A DNA stretch of 5,220 nucleotides from a bacterium (GTDB lineage Bacteria; Verrucomicrobiota; Verrucomicrobiae; Opitutales; Opitutaceae): contig JAJXYI010000157.1 in the NCBI GenBank assembly GCA_021780625.1, forward strand, positions 1 to 5,220, in the 5' to 3' direction. Of this stretch, positions 1-5,220 are shown in pieces; within the stretch, counting starts at the first letter, position 1, and each line of letters starts with the position of its first letter. The position numbers and the translations under genes are program-made. The notes under the pieces are model-generated. The model made no database searches, was not told where the DNA came from, and saw only the letters and a list, made by a program, of their open reading frames with translations.

Positions 1-1
1 T

Positions 2-1009
<1,008 letters not shown>

Positions 1010-1069
1010 ATCGCTTGGTGAGGTCGGGGCTGTACGGGGCTCCCGCGCCTACGGGATGCCGGTAAAATG

Positions 1070-1112
1070 ACGAGGCTCCGCCTCGTGGTAGGGCCGGCTC
1101 TCCGAGCCGGCC
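1070..1112. repeat. Tandem perfect hairpins, REP-like palindromic element
   Basis: Two perfect stem-loops lie side by side. The first is ACGAGGC-TCC-GCCTCGT (1070-1086, 7-bp stem). The second is GGCCGGCTC-TCC-GAGCCGGCC (1092-1112, 9-bp stem). Both have the same three-base loop TCC, and they are joined by GGTAG. The start of the second element, GGTAGGGCCGG at 1087-1097, reappears inverted at the end of the repeat copy at 1353-1363, so it belongs to a small repeat family. It sits 60 bases after the aroB stop. It could stabilise or end the aroB mRNA, but there is no U-tract downstream. A REP-type extragenic palindrome is my inference. Confidence 0.65.
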
Positions 1113-1150
1113 GCTGCGTCGGATCCGCGACGGGATTCGGGAGGCGCAGC
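1113..1150. repeat. Third, imperfect stem-loop following the double hairpin
   Basis: GCTGCG (1113-1118) pairs with CGCAGC (1145-1150). Inside it, CGGATCC (1120-1126) pairs with GGATTCG (1133-1139), with one G-T wobble and a six-base loop. The helices are separated by an asymmetric internal loop (one base against five). It begins directly after the second hairpin, so about 81 bases (1070-1150) can fold as three consecutive helices. No function is evident. It could be the degraded end of the same palindromic element or part of a structured 3' UTR. Confidence 0.4.
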
Positions 1151-1173
1151 ATCGGGCAGCGATCCACAATTTC

Positions 1174-1240
1174 CCAAACCCGGCCCGCCGGCCCGTTCGA
1201 CTGCGCTCAGGGTGCAATATCGCAGAGATCGGGCCCTACC
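1174..1240 (-). repeat. Intergenic repeat, copy A
   Basis: This segment is repeated 123 bases downstream as copy B. The core 1190-1240 aligns without gaps to 1313-1363, with 43 of 51 bases identical by my count. It contains the motif CCCGTTCGACTGCGCTCAGG and ends in GGGCCCTACC. Read on the - strand it begins GGTAGGGCC, like the hairpin element at 1087, so it is drawn in that orientation. Copy A has four extra bases near its left end relative to copy B. The eight differences are dispersed in two small clusters, so this is an old or separately inserted copy and not a recent duplication. Confidence 0.7.
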
Positions 1241-1300
1241 GGGCGCGAGTCCGGCCTCGCGTCAACGGCGGTGTCGGGCCACCGCACTCCACATCGATCC

Positions 1301-1363
1301 CCAAGCCCGGCTGGCCCGTTCGGCACGGCTCAGGGTGCGCTTTCGCAGAGATCCGGCCCTACC
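1301..1363 (-). repeat. Intergenic repeat, copy B
   Basis: Second copy of the repeat at 1174-1240, in the same orientation. Its last 11 bases (1353-1363, CCGGCCCTACC) are a perfect inverted match to GGTAGGGCCGG at 1087-1097. The segment 1087-1363 is therefore bounded by 11-bp inverted repeats, extending to 15 of 16 matching bases if one mismatch is allowed. No target-site duplication is visible in the flanks. It contains the variant TTCGGCACGGCTCAGGG where copy A has TTCGACTGCGCTCAGGG. Confidence 0.7.
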
Positions 1364-1385
1364 AACTCCCGCTTTCCAAACCGCG

Positions 1386-1412
1386 CTTCGTCTCCTTTGT
1401 TGGCTTCTGTTC
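1386..1412 (+). repeat. Pyrimidine-rich CTTCGT/CTTCTGTTC repeat, copy 1
   Basis: CTTCGTCTCCTTTGTTGGCT followed by TCTGTTC matches bases 5133-5159 at 23 of 27 positions, in the same orientation. It lies 103 bases upstream of the fmt ATG. On the + strand it is almost free of A. The second copy lies shortly upstream of another candidate start codon. From memory, similar CTTCGTT-type strings recur between genes in some Verrucomicrobia, but I cannot check that here. Its role is unknown: a dispersed repeat, an upstream promoter element or an mRNA leader element are all possible. Confidence 0.5.
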
Positions 1413-1515
1413 ATTGCCCTTTCCCGATCGAGTCCCCGCACCTCGGCAAGATCTCGCTGGGAAACCTTCAGACTCGATTCCCGACGCGCAGTCGCTGATT
1501 CTTGCCTGCTCATCC

Positions 1516-2484
1516 ATGAAGATCGTGTTCCTTGGTTCCGACGGCATTGCACTGCCGATGCTCGAATGGATCGCCGGCCCGGGCCGGGCGATCGGTGAGA
1601 TCGTCGCCGTGTACACTCAGCCGGATCGTCCGATCGGCCGCGGACAGAAGGTCCAGCCCAACGCGATCAAGACCTGGGCTCAGGCGCGTGCGCTGCCCGT
1701 GTTTCAGCCCGAGAAGCTCACCGAGGAAACGCGTCAGGCCTATGCCAATCTAGGCGCCGACCTCGGACTCGTGATGGCGTACGGCCACATCCTGAAGGAC
1801 GCCTTCATCGCGACCCCTAAGCTCGGGACCGTGAACCTGCATGCGTCGCTCCTGCCGTCGTTGCGCGGGGCTTCGCCCATCCAGACAGCGGTGGCCACGG
1901 GATGCACCGAGACGGCGGTGAGCCTGATGCGCATCGTGCGCGAGCTGGACGCGGGACCGGTAGCGGATCTCGAACGCGTACCGATTGGCCCGCGCGACAC
2001 GGCCCTCGAGGTGGAGCAGCGCCTTGCCGCCGCGTGTGTCCCGCTCATTCAGCGTACACTCCCCCGGATCGCCGACGGAACGCTCGAGTTTGTCGCCCAG
2101 GACGGTGGACGTGCGACCTTCTGCCGGCGACTGACCCGCGAGGACGGCGTCGTTGATTTTGCCGCGCCTGCCCGGACGCTCGCGGCCCGGATCAATGGGT
2201 TGTATCCCTGGCCGTCGTGCTCCGTGGCAATCCTGGGGCAGCCGGTCAAACTGGGACTGGCGGATGCGTCGGCGGAGGCGGTGCCGTCGGGCGCGGCGGC
2301 TGGCGCGGTGCTTGGCCAGGATTCGGAGGCCCTGCGCGTGGCGACGGGCGACGGCGTGCTGCGACTCCTGCGACTGCAGCGCCCGGGCGCAAGGATGATG
2401 CCCGCGCCTGATTTCCTGCGCGGGTATCCTGTGCCTGCGGGCACGATGTTGGCCTCGACGCCGATGCCGGCGCTCGTGCGCTGA
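1516..2484 (+). CDS. fmt: Methionyl-tRNA formyltransferase
   Basis: Fmt transfers a formyl group from 10-formyl-tetrahydrofolate to Met-tRNAfMet for translation initiation (cytoplasmic). The product has 322 residues, against 315 in E. coli. The N-terminal formyltransferase domain opens with MKIVFLGSDGIALPMLEW. The tRNA acceptor-stem loop TQPDRPIGRG is at 34-43, with Arg42 matching the E. coli discriminating Arg42. Catalytic residues Asn107 and His109 lie in GTVNLHASLLP and Asp145 in RELDAGPV. The usual LLPRWRGAAPI motif reads LLPSLRGASPI here, so the first Arg is Ser115. The C-terminal tRNA-binding domain begins near 205 with RLTREDG and includes RINGLYPWPSC (225-235), ending after QRPGARMMPAPDFLRG (289-303). 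I chose ATG 1516 because family homology begins exactly there; an upstream TTG at 1414 would add 34 unrelated residues read from intergenic DNA. No Shine-Dalgarno sequence precedes it. The frequent partner def is not adjacent. Confidence 0.96.
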   Translation: MKIVFLGSDGIALPMLEWIAGPGRAIGEIVAVYTQPDRPIGRGQKVQPNAIKTWAQARALPVFQPEKLTEETRQAYANLGADLGLVMAYGHILKDAFIATPKLGTVNLHASLLPSLRGASPIQTAVATGCTETAVSLMRIVRELDAGPVADLERVPIGPRDTALEVEQRLAAACVPLIQRTLPRIADGTLEFVAQDGGRATFCRRLTREDGVVDFAAPARTLAARINGLYPWPSCSVAILGQPVKLGLADASAEAVPSGAAAGAVLGQDSEALRVATGDGVLRLLRLQRPGARMMPAPDFLRGYPVPAGTMLASTPMPALVR

Positions 2485-2550
2485 GTGCGGCTTGGATTGC
2501 GATGTCGGCGTTTGCCTTTTTGGCGACCTCGGTGGACGGTCGGACTCCTC

Positions 2551-2570
2551 GCGCCCGGACCGGGCGCTTT
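2551..2570 (+). terminator. Possible weak intrinsic terminator or start-proximal hairpin between fmt and phr
   Basis: GCGCCCG (2551-2557) and CGGGCGC (2561-2567) form a perfect 7-bp all-GC stem with loop GAC, followed by only three Ts. It starts 66 bases after the fmt stop, and its last stem base is eight bases before the phr ATG. The stem is strong, but the T tract is too short for a convincing terminator. Because it occupies the position where a ribosome-binding site would lie, it could instead affect translation of phr. Both readings are inference. Confidence 0.3.
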
Positions 2571-2575
2571 CGAAC

Positions 2576-4036
2576 ATGAGCACAGCGCCCACCTTGCTTT
2601 GGTTTCGACAGGATCTCCGGCTGGAGGACAACCCCGCCCTGAGCGCGGCCGCGGCCCGCGGCGGAGTGGTGGTCGCGGTTTACATCTGGGATCCCGAAGG
2701 CGAGGGGAGCTGGGCGCCGGGGGCGGCCTCGCGCTGGTGGTTGCATCACTCGCTGACGGCGCTGGATGCTGCGCTGCGTCGCGCCGGCTCGCGCCTGCTC
2801 GTGCGTTCGGGCGCTTCGGAGCGGGTGCTCGGGGAGCTGCTGACGGCGACGGGGGCCGATGCGGTGTACTGGAATCGGCGTTACGAACCGGCCGCGATTG
2901 CGCGGGATGCGGCGATCAAGTCCGGACTGAAGGCGCGCGGTGTCGACGCGAGGAGTTTAAACGCCTCGCTGCTGTTCGAGCCGACCGGTGTGAAGAACCG
3001 TCAGGGGGGGCCGTTTCAGGTCTTCACACCGTACTGGCGACACTGTCTCTCGCTCGAGGTGGAGCGACCCGCGGCGGCAGCGCGACCGGACTGGATGCCG
3101 GTGTCGCGGTTGCCGGTGGCTGACGCGCTCGAATCGCTCGGCCTGCTGCCCACGCTGGACTGGGCGGCGGCCTTTGGCAGGACCTGGGTGCCCGGCGAGG
3201 ACGGAGCGCGGAAGGCGCTCGAGGCATTTGTGGCGGCACGAGTCGACACCTATGCGACCGACCGCGATTTCCCCTCGCTGGGGGCGAGCTCGCGCCTGTC
3301 CGCGGCGCTTCATTTCGGCGAAATCGGTCCCCGGCAGATCTGGGAGCGCCTGCGGGCGCGCAACGAGGAGACGGGCGTGTTCCCCGCCAGCGTGGGGGAA
3401 AGCCGGTTCCTCGCCGAGGTGGGCTGGAGGGAGTTTGCGTATCACCTGCTGTTTCATTTTCCGCGCACGCCGGAAGCTCCCTTGCGCGGAGAGTACGCGG
3501 CGTTTCCCTGGGCCGACGACCCGGAGGGGAAGCTCCTCCGCGCGTGGCGCCGGGGGCGGACCGGATATCCGATCGTGGATGCGGGAATGCGCGAGCTCTG
3601 GACCACGGGCTGGATGCACAACCGGGTCCGCATGATCGTCGCCTCGTTTCTCGTGAAACACCTCCGCCTCCCGTGGCAGGAGGGCGCGCGCTGGTTCTGG
3701 GATACGTTGGTCGACGCAGACTTGGCGAGCAACACGCTCGGCTGGCAGTGGTCCGCCGGGTGCGGGGCGGACGCCGCGCCGTATTTCCGGATCTTCAACC
3801 CGGTGCTCCAGGGTGAAAAATTCGACGCCGAAGGTCGGTATTTGAAAACTTGGATACCGGAGCTCGCCCGGCTTCCGGCATCGTGCATTCATCGCCCCTG
3901 GGAGGCTGACCCCGGGACGCTCGCGAGCGCGGGCGTCGAGCTTGGCCGAACCTATCCCCGTCCGATTGTGGATCACGCCAGGGCGCGCCAGGCCGCGTTG
4001 GCCGCGCTGCAGGCGCTGAAGGAGCGGCCGTCATGA
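2576..4036 (+). CDS. phr: Deoxyribodipyrimidine (CPD) photolyase, class I
   Basis: This flavoenzyme uses blue/near-UV light to split cyclobutane pyrimidine dimers in DNA. The product has 486 residues, against 472 for E. coli PhrB. The N-terminal antenna-binding domain opens with TLLWFRQDLRLEDNPAL (6-22) and contains YWNRRYEP (98-105) and FQVFTPYWR (147-155). The FAD-binding helical domain covers roughly 215-486, with SRLSAALHFGEIGPRQIW (239-256), GYPIVDAGMREL (330-341) and DAAPYFRIFNPVLQGEKFD (399-417). The electron-transfer Trp triad is Trp312, Trp367 and Trp390 (E. coli 306/359/382), and Asn386 matches FAD-contacting Asn378. Glu281 and Trp284 in EVGWREF match substrate-binding Glu274 and Trp277, favouring CPD photolyase over cryptochrome. 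ATG 2576 is chosen because the family N terminus starts there; an upstream TTG at 2492 adds 28 unrelated residues. No Shine-Dalgarno is visible. It lies 91 bases after fmt. The antenna chromophore cannot be deduced. Confidence 0.95.
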   Translation: MSTAPTLLWFRQDLRLEDNPALSAAAARGGVVVAVYIWDPEGEGSWAPGAASRWWLHHSLTALDAALRRAGSRLLVRSGASERVLGELLTATGADAVYWNRRYEPAAIARDAAIKSGLKARGVDARSLNASLLFEPTGVKNRQGGPFQVFTPYWRHCLSLEVERPAAAARPDWMPVSRLPVADALESLGLLPTLDWAAAFGRTWVPGEDGARKALEAFVAARVDTYATDRDFPSLGASSRLSAALHFGEIGPRQIWERLRARNEETGVFPASVGESRFLAEVGWREFAYHLLFHFPRTPEAPLRGEYAAFPWADDPEGKLLRAWRRGRTGYPIVDAGMRELWTTGWMHNRVRMIVASFLVKHLRLPWQEGARWFWDTLVDADLASNTLGWQWSAGCGADAAPYFRIFNPVLQGEKFDAEGRYLKTWIPELARLPASCIHRPWEADPGTLASAGVELGRTYPRPIVDHARARQAALAALQALKERPS

Positions 4037-4112
4037 TGCGGCCATCCGCGATCGACGCGTGCCGATCCGGCGTGCCGGGGCCGCGGATTTGGGATAACCA
4101 AGACTGCGTACC

Positions 4113-5006
4113 ATGAAACTCGTCGTGGCAGGTTCCTCGGGGCTCGTCGGCACCGCGCTGGTTCCCCGCCTCATTGCGGATGGGCATTCGGTGGTGCGCC
4201 TGGTGCGTGGCCCCGTTGGCGACGCGTCGATGGTGACCTGGGATCCGTCTGGCGGGAGCGTGACGCCGAACTTGTTGGACGACGTGGATGCAGTGGTGAA
4301 CCTGTGCGGCAGCAATATCGCGGCCGGACGATGGACGGAGGCTCGGAAACTCGAGCTGCGCGAGAGCCGGCTGCGGACGACGGAGGCGCTCGTGACTGCG
4401 CTGGGTTCGGCCGTACGCAGGCCCCGTGTGCTCGTCAATGCGTCGGCCGTCGGCATCTATGGCGACCGGGATAATGAAGTGCTGACGGAAACCTCGTCGG
4501 CGGGCGGCGGGTTCCTGGCGAACTTGTGCAAGGATTGGGAGGCCGCGGCGCTTAAGGCGCGCGCAAGCGACGTGCGGGTGGTCTGCCTTCGCATTGGAGT
4601 CGTCATGAGCGGCCGCGGCGGTGCGCTTCGAAAACTTGTCCCGGTATTTCGTGCGGGGCTGGGCGGACGCCTGGGTGACGGCCGAGCCTGGATGAGCTGG
4701 ATCTCGTGCGAAGACCTTGTTCGCGCGATTCTGTTTGTGCTTGGAAATGCGTCGATCGAGGGACCGGTTAATGCCGTCAGTCCCGAGCCCCTGCGCAACC
4801 GCCAGTTCACCGAAACGCTCGCCGCCGCCCTGAACCGGCGAGCCTTCTTCCCCATGCCGGCGGCCCTCCTCGAGCTGATCTACGGCGAGATGGCGCGCGA
4901 AACCCTGCTCGCGAGCTGTCGTGCCATGCCTGGCGTGCTCCGTGAAAAGGGCTTTGGGTACCGCTTCCCGGATCTGCCCGGCGCGCTACTGGATACGCTG
5001 GGGTAG
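4113..5006 (+). CDS. TIGR01777/YfcH-family epimerase-like NAD(P)-binding protein
   Basis: This is an extended short-chain dehydrogenase/reductase-type protein related to E. coli YfcH and human SDR39U1; the physiological substrate of the family is not firmly known. The product has 297 residues, the same as YfcH. The Rossmann nucleotide-binding motif GSSGLVG is at 7-13. Family hallmarks follow: VVNLCGSNIAAGRWTEARK (61-79), ESRLRTTEAL (84-93), NASAVGIYGD (109-118), LTETSSAGGGFLANLCKDWE (124-143), LRIGVVMSGRGGAL (159-172) and GDGRAWMSWISCEDLVRAI (188-206). The C-terminal DUF1731 segment is about 249-295, with GEMARETLLASCRAMPGVL and GFGYRFPDL. The Tyr of IYGD is followed by Arg119 four residues on, not the Lys of the classical YxxxK pair, as is usual in this family. 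The start gives the Rossmann strand directly (MKLVVAG). No Shine-Dalgarno precedes it. It lies 76 bases after phr and may be cotranscribed with it. There is no transmembrane or signal segment, so it is presumably cytoplasmic. Confidence 0.93.
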   Translation: MKLVVAGSSGLVGTALVPRLIADGHSVVRLVRGPVGDASMVTWDPSGGSVTPNLLDDVDAVVNLCGSNIAAGRWTEARKLELRESRLRTTEALVTALGSAVRRPRVLVNASAVGIYGDRDNEVLTETSSAGGGFLANLCKDWEAAALKARASDVRVVCLRIGVVMSGRGGALRKLVPVFRAGLGGRLGDGRAWMSWISCEDLVRAILFVLGNASIEGPVNAVSPEPLRNRQFTETLAAALNRRAFFPMPAALLELIYGEMARETLLASCRAMPGVLREKGFGYRFPDLPGALLDTLG

Positions 5007-5010
5007 GGCT

Positions 5011-5049
5011 GAGGACGGAGGTCGGAAGTCAGAGGTCGGAAGCCGGAAG
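5011..5049. repeat. Short degenerate tandem repeat GAGGTCGGAAG
   Basis: GAGGTCGGAAG occurs exactly at 5018-5028 and 5032-5042, a 14-base period. A partial earlier unit (GAGGACGG, 5011-5018) and a later one (CCGGAAGAC, 5043-5051) extend the pattern on both sides. It begins four bases after the epimerase-like gene's stop codon. It is not coding and forms no obvious hairpin. From memory, purine-rich AGAAGTC/AGAGGTC repeats of this kind are scattered between genes in some Verrucomicrobia, but I cannot verify that here. Confidence 0.55.
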
Positions 5050-5132
5050 ACAGCGGGCAGAGCCGAGCCAAAATCCACTCACCCAAACGGTGAATCAATC
5101 AAGGCGCTCAATTCTGGGGTAAGCAGTTTATC

Positions 5133-5159
5133 CTTCGTTCCCTTCGTTGCCTTCTGTTC
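5133..5159 (+). repeat. Pyrimidine-rich CTTCGT/CTTCTGTTC repeat, copy 2
   Basis: Matches bases 1386-1412 at 23 of 27 positions in the same orientation. The 19-base right half (5141-5159) matches 1394-1412 at 17 positions. Within this copy CCTTCGTT is itself repeated (5132-5139 and 5141-5148). It lies 37 bases upstream of a candidate ATG at 5197. Occurring twice in 5 kb, always between genes and always on the coding strand upstream of a start, it is either a dispersed repeat or a shared upstream element. Confidence 0.5.
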
Positions 5160-5196
5160 CATTCAATCGCCGAATTTAGGCGTGCGACACTGTGCC

Positions 5197-5220
5197 ATGA
5201 CGTCTTTTGGATTCGGGGAG
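5197..5220 (+). CDS. Possible start of a next gene, cut by the window edge
   Basis: An ATG at 5197 opens a frame reading MTSFGFGE to the window edge. Eight residues are too few to identify a family, and chance is a real alternative. In favour are the same strand as all other genes, the position after a 190-base gap, and a start context without Shine-Dalgarno but with CC before the ATG, as at 1516 and 4113. The preceding bases hold only a small 4-bp inverted repeat (CGCC-GAATTTA-GGCG, 5168-5182). Confidence 0.25.

Larger units (their letters stand above)
1010..1515. other. Repeat-rich intergenic region between aroB and fmt
   Basis: This 506-base gap contains no convincing gene. Open frames across it translate into low-complexity Arg/Pro/Ser-rich sequence that simply follows the repeats. 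Between 1010 and 1069 I see nothing recognisable. From 1070 to 1150 there are three successive hairpins, then two related repeat copies in the opposite orientation (1174-1240 and 1301-1363), then a pyrimidine-rich repeat (1386-1412). Bases 1413-1515 should hold the fmt promoter and leader, but I found no convincing -35/-10 pair and no Shine-Dalgarno sequence. No long T run follows any hairpin on the + strand, so a classical intrinsic terminator for aroB is not evident. Confidence 0.75.

Noticed and set aside
1067..1498. Plus-strand 143-residue frame in the aroB-fmt gap
   Set aside because: It translates the two intergenic repeat copies (giving the repeated GPF..AQGA.SQRSGPT) and has no other protein-like content, so it is not a repeat protein gene.
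1414..1515. Upstream TTG start that would lengthen Fmt by 34 residues
   Set aside because: The extra residues are unlike the family and come from intergenic DNA; MKIVFLGSDG at 1516 matches the normal Fmt N terminus.
2507..2521. GGC-GTTT-GCC followed by TTTTT as an fmt terminator
   Set aside because: The stem is only 3 bp, too weak for an intrinsic terminator despite the T run.
2492..2575. Upstream TTG start for the photolyase
   Set aside because: The added 28 residues are not family-like and include the GC hairpin; normal photolyase homology starts just after ATG 2576.
1750..2631. Long minus-strand open frame of 293 residues opposite fmt
   Set aside because: It is Arg/His/Pro/Ser-rich without any recognisable domain and lies wholly antisense to fmt and the start of phr, whose protein sequences are clearly real. 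It is an artefact of high-GC codon bias.
2485..3123. Plus-strand 212-residue frame starting right after the fmt stop
   Set aside because: It overlaps the photolyase N terminus in another frame and is Gly/Arg/Ala-rich low complexity without domains.
2957..3976. Minus-strand open frame of 339 residues opposite the photolyase
   Set aside because: Arg/Pro-rich shadow of the conserved FAD-binding domain; no family resemblance, and the plus strand is unambiguous.
5197..5220. Reading MTSFGFGE as the start of chorismate synthase (FGESHG motif) near aroB
   Set aside because: Only eight residues are visible, and chorismate synthase normally has more residues before its FGESHG motif. The resemblance is too short to use.

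Overview
This is a GC-rich bacterial chromosomal window (about two-thirds G+C by eye) holding four housekeeping-type genes, all on the + strand. In order they are the 3' part of aroB (3-dehydroquinate synthase), fmt (methionyl-tRNA formyltransferase), a class I CPD photolyase (phr), and an NAD(P)-binding epimerase-like protein of the TIGR01777/YfcH family. A possible start codon of a fifth gene lies in the last 24 bases. Organism assignment is inference only. The proteins are universal bacterial families, but the high GC, the starts without Shine-Dalgarno sequences and the style of the intergenic repeats remind me of Verrucomicrobia, possibly Opitutaceae. No sequence search was possible.

Layout. 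Bases 2-1009 are aroB, cut by the window edge. Bases 1010-1515 are a 506-base non-coding gap. It carries three successive hairpins (1070-1150), two related reverse-oriented repeat copies (1174-1240 and 1301-1363), and a pyrimidine-rich repeat (1386-1412) that recurs at 5133-5159. Bases 1516-2484 are fmt. A short GC hairpin lies in the 91-base gap before phr (2576-4036). A 76-base gap follows, then the epimerase-like gene (4113-5006). The remaining bases are non-coding, with a degenerate GGAAGTC/GAGGTC tandem repeat, the second pyrimidine-rich repeat and a possible new ATG at 5197.

The genes do not form a single pathway. AroB feeds aromatic amino acid synthesis, Fmt makes initiator fMet-tRNA, and the photolyase repairs UV-damaged DNA. 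The epimerase-like protein has no firmly established substrate. fmt, phr and the epimerase-like gene are closely spaced and could share a transcript; aroB is separated from them by the repeat-filled gap. All catalytic residues I could check are present. I see no defence system, mobile-element gene, CRISPR array, tRNA or rRNA. The most unusual content is the structured, repeat-rich intergenic DNA, not a new protein system.
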